From Cacajao melanocephalus (Eukaryota; Chordata; Mammalia; Primates; Pitheciidae): DNA of 64,000 nucleotides. The notes beneath the pieces are model-generated. The model worked only from the letters and a program-made list of their open reading frames with translations. It made no database searches and was not told where the DNA came from. The stretch is taken from the NCBI GenBank assembly GCA_963573385.1, contig CAUYLG010026598.1:1-64000 (forward strand), in the 5' to 3' direction. Positions 35,690 to 53,737 of this stretch are shown piece by piece. Positions within the stretch are counted from its first letter, which is position 1; every line of letters begins with the position of its first letter. Made by a program: the position numbers and the translations under genes.

Positions 35690-35819
35690 AGCTCACGCCT
35701 GTAATTCCAGAGCTTTGGGACACTGAGGTGAGAGGATCCCTTGAGCCCAGGAGTTCGAGACCAGCCTGGGCAACATAGGGAGACCCTGTTTGTAGTATAA
35801 AACAAATAAACAAACAAAT
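35690..35819 (+). mobile_element. Alu left monomer (FLAM-like) with target duplications
   Basis: A single arm from agctcacgcctgtaattcca to an A-rich tail of aaac/aaat units. GGTACTTTT is duplicated at 35681-35689 and 35820-35828. Confidence 0.88.
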
Positions 35820-36956
35820 GGTACTTTTGGAGACCTCTGTCATGGAGGTCACCTTCAAGACAGTCCTGTAGCAAACCATTTGTGAAATATGCCAATTGCA
35901 ATGACAGAGATACAGCAGCAACCTGAGCCCCCAGAATGGCTGCCAGGCTACTGATTCTGAGCGTGAAAATTACATTTCTAAAGAAAACAATATAGATATG
36001 GTGAGAAACACTTTTAAACTGCGTCTGGATAACTGTTGCCATGGCAGGTGTTTTGTTTGGCAAGAGTCAAGAAGCCTAGAATGCAGCCTTAATCTCAGGA
36101 GTGTCTTTAACCAGACAGAGTTAACAGAACTTTGCTAAGTCTGCCGGGAACTGTTAGCCCAGACACAGAACCCATGCTTGGATGCTGGCCCTGGCTTACT
36201 AGGAATGATGCTACTAGTGCTGTGCTTCCTTTTTTTGGTAACGTTTGGGAGAGAACTAGAGATGTCCCTTGACTTCTAATTGCCTGCCACATAGTAATAA
36301 AAGATTCTTGCTCAAACGTTGGGTGAAATAAAGGTGAGATGTATACATGAGACCTTACTTTGAGGTGCTTCTGGGATCTTACAGCCAAGAGACCAAAAGG
36401 GCTCTGTTCAAAATTCTACCTTCTATTTGATTTAACTTTCCTCATTATGTGGAACCCAAGAAATAGGCTGACCATTAGCAGATAATTCAGTGTACTCCAG
36501 TGCAGTAATTTTAAGTGTAGAGAAGGCTGAAAGCATCTGGGTTGAAACTGACCTCAGCAATGTATCACAAGGGAGTAGCTCAAATCCCAGAAAACGCACT
36601 GTTTGGGCATAGAAACCAACAAAGAAACTCAAAGTTTGATCAAGAATCTTCTATTACATGAAAAACAAATGAACAGAACATGCCCTGCTTCTCATACTTA
36701 TTAGTAAAGAGAGTCTGAAGAGTCAATACAAGACTCAAAAGAAAAGACGCCCTCATGATGGCCCCAGGAAGCTCCCCTCACACACACACAAACAGTCTGT
36801 GGACAGAACCATTCTCTAAGTCAAGCTGCCTCTAGAAACTATGGGGAGACACAAGAGCCCCAAGCTCACACACATTCTCGTGACAATGTGTCACAAAATA
36901 ACAGAGTTGTTCAATTGCTTCCAGACCTTAGTCGGATTCGTTCACTGCTCATTTTG

Positions 36957-37008
36957 TCTCTTTTCTTTTCTTTTTTTTTTTTTTTTTGTCCTAGACTGCT
37001 CAGCAGGA
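36957..37008 (-). mobile_element. Tiny poly(A)-tailed retroposed insert
   Basis: On the minus strand this is about 20 bases of non-A sequence (tcctgctgagcagtctagga) followed by an A-rich tail of about 30 bases. It is flanked by perfect 16-bp duplications, TTCACTGCTCATTTTG at 36941-36956 and 37009-37024. This is the mark of L1-machinery insertion of a severely truncated RNA. The source RNA is unknown. Confidence 0.8.
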
Positions 37009-39144
37009 TTCACTGCTCATTTTGCTGACGGATAACATACTGCAAACCTGTAATCTCTTGCACTTCTCCCCAGCCCTGTCTTGGTAGGGGCATGGACCGT
37101 AAGCCTCCTATTGATAGAAAGTCCAGTGACGTAGAGTTTCTCTGAGGCGACCTTACCTATTCTGGCTCTAGCTCTGCCTCAGCCACTTCTCCAAGGGCAG
37201 CCCTCAACTCCACTCTGAAGACAGACCACAACCACACGATTTCCTTCCAAGACAGGCTGCAGGGAAGAGGGGGTGTAAAACTGTAAGAGAATGCTGAAGT
37301 CAGCTGCTTGGGAGCCTCTGAGCCAGCACCTTCAAGAGCAGAGTGGTGGCTGGGAAACAGGCTTCCCTGCCACAAAAACTCCAGATGTAGCCATGACCTA
37401 AGAGCTCAGAACCAACGCATGCAGTCCTGGAGTGGGAGCCCCATGCTGACACAGGTGCCAAGGACCCAGGGACTGGAATTCCTGCCCTATCCATTCACAG
37501 CCCCTCCTGAGCTATAAGGTTTGAGAGACAAGGAAGGGCTGGTGCTTTAACACTCTGCAAGAAGCCACGGCATGAACATATGTTACCAAGTCCTTCCCGG
37601 AGCTGGGCTCAGTTTAAGTCCTTCCCAAATTGTCAAACAACAATGACCTCACTCCAGAAACCATTTTCTCCAGAAAGACGTGGATAGTGTCACGTTTCAA
37701 CTAGTGGTTGCTTTTCAAGTGAAGAGGTGGAGGAGGCTTGTTGGGGATGCAATGGAAAGACACTCAGAACGTTCTCATCAAGGATTTACTAAAGTAATTC
37801 GACTTCAAGTGCTCCTTAGGATATAATATTATAGGAAAAAAAAACATGATACAAAATTGTATGCAGCCATAAACACACATACACTAACTCAGAAGAAAGT
37901 TTAGAAGGAAATAAACTAATCTCTTAAAATAAGAGTCATGAAATTATGGATGATTTAAAAATTTCTTTCTACTGCTCAGAATATTCTTGACCTAAGGCTA
38001 CTCACCCAGCTGTCTGGCAAGGTCTTGACTGAGCACACAGCTTCAGAAGTGATGCACAAGAAACAGCCTGGGTAAAAAGAGCTGATTGTCTGGTTTCCCA
38101 GATGGTCCAAATTACTCCTGGTCACCAAGAAGATGGACAGCACCAACTGGCCACACATCCATCAATTTCCCTGTATTTTTCAAGTTTTCTTTAATAATTG
38201 TCTATGGCTTCTCCAGTGGGGAAGAAAAAAGACATTCCATCTCTGCAACCTCAGGGAAGTTAGTAACCTGAGGCATCATCCATCTGGGAGCCTCAAGGGC
38301 TTGGCAAACCTCTGGTTTCTCTACACCATGATGTGAGCATTTCCCGATCCCACAAGATTCTATGGGGTGAAGGGAAGAGAAAGAGAAAGAGACAGAGCAG
38401 TGGGGGCTTGTGGATATGCGGTCTGGCAGAATTCTGTCATGCTAGATTAACTCAAGACTGTGGGTTCTGGTGATTGAGCAAAAAAGCTGCATGTTCACTC
38501 AGCTATGGAATACTCCTGTCTCCAAAATGACCAGTTTTCCCCACTGAGAGTCACTCATACCTCATCTCCCACTCATCTTGTGTTTCCCAGGCTCTGTACT
38601 CAGAGAAATGCCAGTCTCAGAGAGACAGAGAGGCATCATCCAGCATGCATCTCTGTCTTCTCCTTCAGTTCTCAGAATGGTGCAGAAACAAGTGGTGTTG
38701 GCTCATCTTAGGAGACAGGAAAAGCCAAAGTGCAAGACAACTGAGGTCACAGCCTGATGAACCGCAGAGATGAAACGTGCACACAGCATCTGACTTGGAA
38801 GCCCTGACTCCTAGGCTGCATGGACACACACAGGCTTCTAGGGTGAAGACATACCAGAGGGTTATTTCAGGCTCCTGAAGGGGAAGGAGGGACAGTACTG
38901 TCATGATTGCTAATATCTCTTTAAAAGAAAAACTGCTAAAAAAGCCTATTACAGACACTGCCAGGCTGCTTGGAGCTTTCACTGTGGCTACTAAGAGGAA
39001 TGGAAACTCCATTCCACCACCCTGGAATTTTTTAGGCAAAGCCTGGGGACTGTCTGGGGAAAGGCTGGCCCCTCCTGCACTCCGGGCACCAGCTGTGGCC
39101 CCCCACCCCAGCAGGGTGTGGCACTGACTCACAGAGGAGCCAGC

Positions 39145-39280
39145 ACTGGGAGTATCTTCCTCTTGTGCCAGGCAATGTGCTAGGTGCTTCACACACATCT
39201 CTTTTTCCTCATAACAACTCTATGCCCAAGTCATACTAGCAGATATGGTATGATGGGATTTAGGCCCAGGCTTGCCAAAA
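39145..39280 (-). mobile_element. MIR fragment, minus strand
   Basis: gccaggcaatgtgctaggtg, cttcacacacatctcttttt, cataacaactctatgccca: the reverse MIR 3' half. Confidence 0.65.
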
Positions 39281-40057
39281 TTGAATCCAAACTTTTTCTA
39301 TTAGCCAGACAGAACCACTCAGCTAAAACACCAACTGATCACCACTCTGATGGAGAAAGCGTTGATCCCTGTTGCACGCCTGCCATGTCAAATCCTGATT
39401 TTTCCACCTGCTTTACTCTGCAATGACATTCCTAAGTCCTGCCCTTTCCAGGGCAACTCTAATTTTAGACATACTGGTCCCACGGCACCCATGGGTGTAC
39501 TCACGGCAAGCTCTGCTCCAGGAAGCTTCCCTTGCTAACCCACGCCTGTGCAACCCTGCGTGGAGGTACGGTTCCTCCTCCCCTAGGGCGGAGTACTTGC
39601 ACCGTCCTGGTTTGCTTCAGAGGCACTGTGTGCTTTCTTTCCCAGCTGAACCCTAAGTTCCTTTCAAATCCACCCATCCCGATTGGAAGACCATTCTCAA
39701 GGAGAGAACCCTAGAAACCACAGAATAAATAATGTGTAGAAGAAACTACAATCCTGCCTAAAACAGTTTTACTTACTACCTTTGCAGGTGGCATGGTGTT
39801 GGATAAAATTTGAGATACAATTTTGAAGTATTTAATCAGAATGCAATACTAGAGTGGGAACTGCCGACCTGTCATTTAACTGGAATCAATGTAAAGTCCT
39901 GTGTTTAGATTCAGAAAATTAAGTGCTCCAACACAACACACTAAAAAAGTCTCTCTCTCCTTCTGAACCACAGTTCTAAAAATTAAAATAAACAAAAAGC
40001 CTCAAACTTTTGGAAGCACAGTTAAAAACAAGCTCAAGAGTGTTCTGGGACTATCTA

Positions 40058-40528
<471 letters not shown>

Positions 40529-40792
40529 TCAGGGTGCATCCGTAGAAGCAGAATGTCCAAATCACAGGAAACGAATGCTCCGCTGTACCCTGGACCAAGC
40601 CCTCATCATCCAGCATGACAAGAAACGTGCTCAATTCTTCACAAATGATAGCACCCTCAGAGAAGGAAGAGACTTGGGGTGTCTAACCTAGATCAGAAGA
40701 GAGAACAGAGAAACGTAAAGAAGCTTTTAGATGTTTGGAAGGTTGTCATGTGGAAGGAGGACTCTAGAATGTGAGCCATTGGGTGGAAGTTA

Positions 40793-41600
<808 letters not shown>

Positions 41601-41985
41601 TCCAATAGCTAAAAGGCAGATGGCCACTACCCGTCCCAGTGAGCTCCCCGTCCCGGGAGGCAATCAAGAAGAGGCTGAACACCTCTACCTGTCAGGAATG
41701 CTGTGCAGACCAGTCCTGCATGAACTGGGAAGTAAGCTGGATGACCCACAGGCTGTTCCCTAACTCTGAGAGTCCATAATTTATAGCAGTGCCTTCTGCT
41801 TTTGTATCCCACACACTAGTCCCCACTTCCTGCCTAGGGTTGGCAAGGCTGGCCCACTGTCTTCTCCAAGGAGAGCCATGGTGGTGACACTTTCTACCAC
41901 CACCAAGTAAAAGGCAGGCTTTGGAAGGATGTCCCAACAGCATCTGGGCCTGGCTCAGAGCTAAGTGATTGCTGGTGACCCTTAC

Positions 41986-42415
41986 CTGAGCAGAGGACTC
42001 CCTTGTTCCTGGCACAGGAGAAGTTGTCGCACTCACAGAAAGTCCCGTAGATCTTCCCGAACTCACTCTCGAAGCAGGAACACTGGTTGCAGCTGCACTC
42101 CCCACGCCCGCTGCACAGCGGCTTGCCCTCTGCCTCCCGGCACAGGTTCTGGTACACGCTCTGGTTCTCCCCATCCTGGCACTCGCACCTGGTGCCCAGG
42201 TAGCCGGGGTTGCACTCACACAGGCCGCAGACATAGGTCCCGCTCCCGCTGCAGCTGGCGCTGTTGGGTTTCAGCCTCACACTGCAGCCACATGTGCAGT
42301 TATAGGTGACTCCCACTGCCAGGCTGTCCCGGAATCCCACTGGCCGCAGGGCGAACACGTGCTCCATGTGTCTGCTGGGGCAGCTTCGGGCCTCCACTGA
42401 CACCTCAAAAGATGC
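41986..42415 (-). CDS. ITGB5: ITGB5 exon 10 (hybrid domain end, I-EGF1, I-EGF2, start of I-EGF3)
   Basis: This is the largest coding exon here: 430 nt, 143 codons plus one base, about residues 422-564. Residues 1-38 of the exon ([10 protein letters not shown] to GVTYN) finish the hybrid domain with its conserved SCPSR cysteine. The rest is cysteine-dense stalk sequence: I-EGF1 from CTCGCS, I-EGF2 with [14 protein letters not shown], and the start of the next module at CSG. The stalk modules are disulphide-locked and extend when the integrin activates. N-glycosylation sequons are visible at NCT, NQS and NFS. The acceptor is CTGCCCAG, with AG at 42416-42417. The donor GTAAGG starts at 41985. 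About ten residues differ from my memory of human ITGB5, for example V in EVSVEAR and R and K in SVRLKP. Confidence 0.97.
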
Positions 42416-43680
42416 CTGGGCAGAAGGAAGAGAAGGGACATCATGACTGTGACAAGCCAAGGCCTCCCATTCACCCAGGGGCAGGGCCCTTGATGAAGAG
42501 CAGCTGTGAACTCCAGCCCTCTGTGCACACAGGTAGAAACACCGAGGTGGCCTGAGTAGGAAGAGACCTTAGAACCAGCAAGCTCCCACACTTCTTGGAA
42601 AAGAGGATGCTCAGGTGGGCTCACATTTGACAGGGGAATTCTTTAATATTCATTACCTCTGCATCCTCATGACCCTGAGGAAATGGGCCTCTGCATAAAG
42701 GTACAGGGCTTCCTCGAGTTCACACAGTTCTTGTTCTCTCTTTCTTTTCTGTTCTGTCCTAGCCTCTTCCCAGCCCCACTACAGATGCCTCTTCTCTGCT
42801 CATTTAAAAAGTCATTCAGTAGACAAATGTTTCCTGGGCACTGCCTCTGTGCCAGGCACAATGCAGGGGCATGGTGGCACTCCTCTCATGGGGCACTGGG
42901 TGAAGGGCACCTGCCTGGCTCGCCATAGAGAGGGCTCTGTGCCTGCTGGCAAAGGGCTCGGCTGACTCCAGAGCTTGCTCTTCAGACATCCCCAAACCTC
43001 CCATGCCTCAATTCCTCCTCTGTGAGTGCTTATCACAGCTGCATCTTTCACAATCCTCCCATGCCCTTGAGGTCTTAAAAAAGAGTTGCCGACTGATGAA
43101 ATGCACCATGCATATGGACAGACCTTTTCTTTTTAAACAGAATATGTAAGGAAGTGTTTCTAACTCAGGAGCTTCTCACAGATTGTCTCGGAAACAGGCT
43201 CAAGGTGGGTCTGGCTGAGTGGCAGATAGTGTGGGAGGGATGCCTGTCAGCTGCCCACAGGGCTGGGATGGAGGGAAAGCAAGGATGAGGCTTGGTCTGA
43301 TTCCAGGAACTAGAGCCTGACTACCCCACCCTCTCCTCCTCACCCACCTGAGCAGAGCCATGTGGGGTTTGAATCACCCAGCAGGGCCCTCGGAGCAGGG
43401 CACTATGGAGTCTATGAAAACGCATAGACAGGTGGACGGTGTGCCCTGATGAAATGTCATAGTGAAGTTTTACTCAGGGGTGGGTTCTTCCTCATGCCCT
43501 AAACAGACAGAGGCCCAGCCCACCCCACCCCACAAATGGATTCACTTTATCTGTGTCCAAATGTCTTTATTTTTAAAAAGGCTCCTCAGATCATTCTGAA
43601 GCTCAGAATGAGTTAGAAACCACTTTCAGCGATTACTATTCTTAATTCTATTATTTGGGTTGGACTAAAGCTAATTTTAT

Positions 43681-43966
<286 letters not shown>

Positions 43967-43975
43967 TAAAGCTAA

Positions 43976-44467
<492 letters not shown>

Positions 44468-44874
44468 TAGAACTGAGCAGGAGGACACATCCTGCTCTCT
44501 AAGCCCTGGAGAAAGTCATGCATGGCAGCAAACTTCTGTTTCAAAGGACTTGACAGCAGACACCCAGGACTCAGCATTAGCCAAGAGGTTCAACAGGCGA
44601 TGCTTTTGGACAAGTGAGCCGAGCATAACTAGGAGTGCAGGGTCAGAAGACACTGGGAGGACCAGGCCAGCTGCAGACACCTTGGGCTAGCTCCACCTCA
44701 CCTTCCATCTTTGTGGGATGGGAAAAGTAGGGGGAGGCAAAGGGGAGAGATTGACAAAAACAACAGTTTCAAGGCTAAGTTCCAAGGTCTCGAGATACAA
44801 GGAGGCTCTCAAGGTAAGGAAGGAAGATTCAATTCACTTGGACACTGACATCGGTTAAAGGATAACATTGATAG

Positions 44875-45191
44875 GCCGGGCGTAGTGGTTCACACCTGTA
44901 ATTCCAGCACTTTGGGAAGCCGAGGTGGGCAGATTGGGAGGATCACTTGAGGCCAGGAGTGAGACCAGCCTGGGTAACATGCCAAAACCCCATCTCTACC
45001 AAAAGTACAAAAAAAAAAAAAAAAAGCCAGGCGTTTTGGCACATGCCAGTGGTCCCAGCTACTCAGAAGGCTGAGGTGGGAGGATTGCTTGAGCCCAGGA
45101 GGAGGAGGTTGCAGTGAGCTGTGATCAAGTCACTGTACTGCAGCCTGGATGACAGAGTGAGATCTTATCTCAAAAAGGAAAAAAAAAAAAC
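44875..45191 (+). mobile_element. Alu, plus strand
   Basis: ggccgggcgtagtggttcac start, A-rich centre of 19 A, tail aaaaaggaaaaaaaaaaaa. It has opposite orientation to the Alus at 43681-44327. Confidence 0.94.
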
Positions 45192-45195
45192 CACA

Positions 45196-45400
45196 CTAAT
45201 GGTTACTAGTTGCCAAGTGCCTACTATGTACCAGGCACTGTGCTGGACATTTCCCCAAGTATCTCTTTTAAATGCCCCAGAAGGAAGTGTCCTCATTTTA
45301 TCAGAGAGAAAACATACTTGGTGGGGTCAGTGGATTAGTCATGGTCACGCAGCTGATGAGGAGTGGGGCCAGGCCTAGAGCAGGACCTGTGCCCTCCTTG
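45196..45400 (-). mobile_element. MIR, minus strand
   Basis: gtgcctactatgtaccaggc, actgtgctggacatttcccc, cacgcagctgatgaggagtg: the reverse MIR order. Confidence 0.75.
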
Positions 45401-47559
45401 GCCTATCAGCTCCTAGAAGGCACAATGAGGTCTACCTCCTCAGGGTATGAGGTGAGAGTCAACCTGACTTACTAAAGGGACCACTTGATGGTGATACCCA
45501 AAATGGCGGCCAGAGGCATCTCCACATCTTTCTGTCGTGGGCTGGGAATGATTTGAGCCTGTAGACAGGATGGGAGTGGGGACTATGCCTGCCCAAAGCC
45601 ATCCATCCCTTCTGAGGCCCAGAGAGAAACTTGCTTGTGTCTCCTTTTACTACTTGCTTGAAGCTCTCACAACAATGACATGCTTGAAGCTACCTGTAGC
45701 TTGCTTCAAGTTACAGCTGAAACCCTGTACTCCTAGGGCTACAACTTGCTGGACTTGTTAAATGAAAAGCCTGTGCCCCACAGAGGCATGTGCAGGTCAG
45801 AAACTGAATAGACTACAAAGGAATGACCTGGACCAAGAGCCAAGGGCATTTACTTATTGAAAGACTGTGGGGAGTGTACACCTGTGAGTATAAACTTCTC
45901 CCATGGAAACTTGCCTGCCTTGGGGTTAAAGCAATGAAAGTGAGAGTTAAGTCTCCTGAAACTTGCTAATATGTCTGTGTTTGCCCGGGAGAAATTGGGA
46001 GGTTAGGGAGCCCCTGAAGTGCTGGCACCTGATCACCAGCATGTAGAAACACTCGCACACTGTCTGCCCAGCTGGGCAAGCAAGGAGGGCCAGGCTTTCA
46101 AGCAGGTTCTGGGGCCTTCCCCAGACAAGGCTTCAGTCCAAGTGAGGTGCTATCTGTCTGACCCTGTGCAGCCTGGAGTGCAGCCAGATGCCTGATAACC
46201 AGAGAATGTTCTGCCTATTTCAGCCACTGGGTCTCTCAGCTCCTGCTGGGCACCGGAAGTGCTATAAAAAGCACTTCAGGACCAGCAAGGAAATCTGTTC
46301 ACTTACCCCTCCTTTCAGAGACTCCATTTTTCCTACTGGATTTGGAAAGCATCCAAAGAGGCTGGAAGGCAGCTGGAATGAGGCCTCTTCGAGTCCCTCC
46401 CCTGATTCCTGAGGACTTCAGCTGATATTGAAGGTTCCCCAGTTCCTAGAGACTTTCATTCACCAGCTCTGAGATTCCAGAGGAAGGTCAGACACAGCAG
46501 CCCTCCTGCCTGGTCTTGTTATTTGAACTTCATTGGGATGCTTCTGGTTTCCCTGTGGGGCTGCTGGCCAGATGCACCCTTTCAAAAGGGCTGCCCAGCC
46601 CCACACCAAACCTACCAAATCCAGGGCTATCCTATGCAGATGCCAAATCTGCTCAGATCTCAACAAAAAAGGAGCTGGGATGGACACAGGCTACAGGGCC
46701 CCGGGGAGTGGACAGGAACGGGAACGGGGTGCTGTGGGAAGCCCATGATGGGGTTCACTGGCTGCTTTGTGCTGGGTATCCCTGCTAGCCTCACAGCCAG
46801 CCACTTGCATACTGATTTGCTGAAGCCAGTTCCTGAGTAAACTGACTCCTGGTGGTTGGTGTAGAATAAAGGGAGGAAAATTAGGGAAACAACTGAAATC
46901 ACTGGGAAAGAGAACATCATTTGGATTTGGGGCTTTCAAGGTTTGATTTAAGCCATATTTCTCTTTGAAGACATCCCTGACCCTCAGCCCCTGCCACCTC
47001 TCCTGCTTCTTGCTAGACATCTGTCTTGACCCAGAGCACACAGGTTTGTCACAGAACCACAGCCTGCACCCCCTCTACCTCTGCAGGAAGCTGTGATGAT
47101 GAGGAGGTGAGGTCCACCTGGCTGCCACTCACCAGCTCGCTCAAGGCTGCTCCTCACACGGGCTGTGTCCTCATCCACGGGTCAGACACCAAGATCCCTG
47201 ATGACAGCTGAACCCTGCCTGCTTTTCCTAATACCTCTTCTCCAGGGGAGTCCCCAGACCCTCCAGCTATGCTCAGCACTCTTGTCTACCCCCGCCTCCA
47301 TCCCCTGACCTGCCCATAGTCCTCCCAACTCCTGCCACCAAAGAATGAAACCCACTTGCCAGACAATGGTGAGACCCCTTAGATTGGCAGGTATATTCCA
47401 CCACTGTGGCCCAAGCCAGCCTCTCTCCCCTCCATCCCTAGCCCACTCCTCTTGCCTCCATGGCCATCACCATCAGCTTCTTTCCACTGGCCAAAGGGCG
47501 ATGCTCTTCACATCCTAGCAGACACACCTTGCCAATAATGCACATGCCAGGCTCACTGA

Positions 47560-47830
47560 TGGGACCAGCCCACCCTCCCTTCCTATGTCTGGGAAACTCC
47601 TACTGGTGCTCTGAGCCTCAGCTCCAACAGCCCCCTCTGCAGTGCTGGGCCTTCGTCCTTGGGCTCCTGTAGTGCCACACCTGGCTTTCTCACAGCACTT
47701 GTCACCCTCTACGGGGCTGACTCCTCTGCATGTTATTTCCTCCACCAGACTCTGAGCCCCTGACCTGCAGCCTCATCTGTACATCCTGAGTAAGCACGGG
47801 ATTTGACAGAGAAACACTTGCTGAGCATGA
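47560..47830 (+). mobile_element. L2 3' fragment, plus strand
   Basis: tttctcacagcacttgtcac, tcctccaccagactctgagc and the later tcatctgtacatcctgagta match the L2 3' UTR order. Confidence 0.55.
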
Positions 47831-49394
47831 GTGGATGTCAGCGCAGTCACTGGCAAGTTCTGAAATGTGTGACTTTGGGACACACGTCCAGAGGGAAACA
47901 CTCACACACACAGTAGCACCCCTGTTTGCCAAAGCCCAACTGTCAATGCTTTGGATACAGTTCAGCCTGAGAGAAGGGATGGAAAGTCTCCCTTCTTGGG
48001 CACCAGGGTTAGGAAAATCAGACCAGTCCCAACTCTAAGTGCACCCCTCTGTCTTGGGGATCAGAGGAACTGACAGACCCCTCTCTTTCCTCAAAAAGGA
48101 AAAGCCCCTCAGCTCCCCAGGCCAGGTCTGGCTCCTGGGCCGTATGCCTGTGTGGTCATGAGGGCCCCCACTCAGAAGGGTCCATGCTTAAATGCTCTGT
48201 GATCGCCATGTGGGAATTCTTAATGATTTTTGAACATGGACCCAGATTTTCACTGTGCACTGCACTATAAATGATGGAGCCAGTTCTGCCTCCAAGGCCC
48301 TCAAGAGAGCTGCCTCTCCTGGCCTGGGTGACCCTTGTGAACAGAATCATGTCTGGTTCTGAGGAGCAGAGTGGCCACTGCCCTGTGCCAGCCTGTCTTC
48401 ATCCACAGAAAAAAAAACCCCACAGCCCTTGCAGTGGAACCAGGGGTCATGTGACCGTGGCCTTTGGACAGCAAGACAACAACGCTGGGACAGTGAGTAG
48501 AAACAAAGGGACAGCTCAGGACGCTCGCCTAGGACCCCTGCTGTTCCCACAGGGCTGCAGCCCATCCGATCCCACAGGAAGAGCTGTCAAAACGTGCCGG
48601 CCTGAGCAGAAGCGCCCCTCTCCTTTAGTGTCGCTTCGAGTGCTCTAAAAACCATCTCGATACATCTGAGATTTTCAGAGCATTTGAAAAATCATGTAAA
48701 ATCTATTTCTAAGTTCTGACAGTTTCCCCATTTTTCTGAGCTATCCCAGCAAAAATAAAAATCTGTACACTACAGTGTCCGTCCACAAGTGGCCATGACA
48801 CCACTGTATGCTTCCTTGAAGCTATTACTCCCAAAGTGCGTGAGGCATAGGGGAAACATGTGCACTGTGGCCTCAGAAGCAGCCCCCGACTTGGCTCCTG
48901 ATGCTTGAGGCTTCTGGCATGCTTCTCAGGCCCCACTTTGAGTCTTAGTTTTTCACACATAAAATGGGGAAGGAACAGCTCCCTTATAAAGCTGCTAAAA
49001 AAAGCAGACAGCAGCACTAATGCCCCCACCACAGTTAAGGGGCACGACGGACAGGGCACACTGGATATCCTTATTCCATGCTAACAAATACCATTTGCTC
49101 TGTAATGCGGAGGCAATGATGAGCAGGATGACCTGGTGTGGAGGGAGAAAGACCTTGGTTTGGCTTGTGAGTTCACTGCCTCTTAGCTGGGTGAGCTGGG
49201 TCGGGTCAGGCTCATCCTCAAATCCCAGGCTGTGTATCAGCAGTGTGTAAGTGCTAGGCTCCCCACATGGTGCGGGGGGCTCAGTCAGCGGCACTCTCCC
49301 GTGGAGGCTCCTGTTCCTCAGGATCATACTTTGTGCTGGTAGGGTCCTTTGAAATAGGTTTGGTAGAATAGAATCGTGAGCACCAAGAGGCCGG

Positions 49395-49560
49395 ATAAAG
49401 GTGGTGAGGGAGCTGGCTTCACAACAGAAAGCCCTGGCTTTGCATTTTTACTTCGACACTTACAGGCTGTGTACCTGCATGCTTTGTGCCTCAGTCTTCC
49501 CCATCTGTCAGCATGAATAACAATGTCTTCCTCACAGGGAATTAGTGAACAAAGAACCAC
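49395..49560 (+). mobile_element. MIR fragment, plus strand
   Basis: acttcgacacttacaggctg, tgcctcagtcttccccatct, gtcagcatgaataacaatg in MIR order. Confidence 0.6.
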
Positions 49561-49826
49561 TCACTGACTAGACCATTTCTGGTCCTTCCCAAGACTAACT
49601 GTATTTCCGCTTCCTATTCCATGAGGAACCCCAATATATTTAGAATGACTTTCTCCTTTTCACTTAGGACAGCATAAATTGGGTTCAGTTTTTTTGCATC
49701 TAAAAAGAGTTCTGACTTTACAGTCTTACTACCAACAAACATTCGTTCCTTTGCCCTTCCAAGCTTCTAAACAATTCATCGTGATAGTTGCTTGTCACTC
49801 TTCTTTTTCAAAAAAGAACTGGGCTG

Positions 49827-50132
49827 GGCTAGGCACAGTGGCTCATGCCTGTAGTCGCAGCACTTTGGGAGGCTGAGGCAGGAGGATCACCTAAGGCCAG
49901 GAGTTCAAAACCATTTTAGGCAATATAGCGAGACTCTGTTTCTGCAAAAAAAACCCCGAAGAAATTAGCTGGGCATGGTTGTGCAGGTCTGTGGTCCCAG
50001 CTACGTGGGAGGCTGAGGTGGGAGGATCACCTGGGCCCCAGAGTTGGAGGTTACAGTGCACTATGATCAAGCCACTGTACCACAGCCTGGGAACCAGAGC
50101 AAGACCCAGTCTCTAAAAATAAAAAAATAAAG
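49827..50132 (+). mobile_element. Alu (J-like), plus strand
   Basis: ctaggcacagtggctcatgc start, ggcatggttgtgcaggtctg right arm, and a tail of aaaaataaaaaaataaag. Confidence 0.92.
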
Positions 50133-50180
50133 AACTGAGTAAGGAACTTTAGACGTGAGGTTTCAAAATATCTCTATTAA

Positions 50181-52520
<2,340 letters not shown>

Positions 52521-53737
52521 TTTATAATGACTTATCATATGACAGCCTGATTAGCCCTTCTTTCAAGCTTGTTAAAAGCAAAAGAAACTTGGAAACAATG
52601 TGTCTTAGAAAAGGCCTTTGTAGCCAGTCATGAGAGGCCTTCATTTTCTCAACTTTGATGTGATATTGTGAACTTTATTTGGGGGAGCAAGGCACCACAG
52701 TAAGATTTGGCGAGGGTGAGAGGTATGTCTGTGTGTTGTGAAAGCGGGGATGAGAAAGGATCTACAGTGGAATGTGGAAAAGCTGAAGGAGACCACTGCT
52801 ACCAGCCATGTGACCGTTCCCTGTCTTTGCAAGCCCTTTCCCTGAAGCCAGGGGATGAGTCAGCTTATATCCGCCTTGGCAGTCATTAGTGCTATGAATG
52901 CCAAGAGGACATAGCCATCTATTTGTAAGGTCTCTATAATTTTCCTGTTTCTTAATAGATTCTTTTAAGTGTGGAAGAGAATTATCCCTCACTGATTTTC
53001 TGTTTCCTGAGCACTAAACCTGTCCACAAAGCAAGTCAGGAATGGAGCTCATGATCTGCTTCCAGCAGCACGACCTCCAGAAGATGCATGGCTAGCTCTC
53101 TGTCACTACTTGCTGGCCTCTGTGCCCATGTCTATGTCTATGTTCTCGTCACCCACCTATCCTCCTTCCTGCTCCCACCCTCAAGTCCTTGGTTTAGTGC
53201 ACAGGCACACATCTTCACCCATCATTTGAATAAACTTAATCTGGACAAGGCATCTGTGTCCTCCATTGCTGTAGAGTCATCCTTTCTAATTTACCAAACA
53301 GAATGGGTGGAGTGGTTTTCTTTACATTTTACAGAAAGGAAAAGTGAGGGTCAGATTATTCGAGGCAAAGAGCAATTTGCAGAAGACTAGGAATGAAAGC
53401 CAGGTCTCTTCGATTCCCACCTGTACTCTTCCTCCTGATTACAACTGTGTCAAGCTAAGAGGATAATGGTTTAAAACATCAAAGTCACAATGCCAACTTG
53501 AGAAAGCCTTAGGTGGCAATGCGCTGAGGGCTGCCTACTGACTGGGTTCTTTAACAAGTTCACCTGAGATTCTGAACACATAATACACAGCAGGTTTAGC
53601 AGACTCCTCTGGGATGCTGAATTGGAAAACAGAATACGAATTCTGGAAGGACTCTAATAAGTCACAAAAGTTACTAGAACTCAAAGACTGATGACCAATG
53701 CTAACAAGAGTTCATACAAACTTGGAGTGAGACTTAC

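Noticed and set aside
46500..47250. Overlapping frames of 60-116 codons with good composition
   Set aside because: No start context, splice sites or family resemblance; each overlaps frames on the other strand of equal length.
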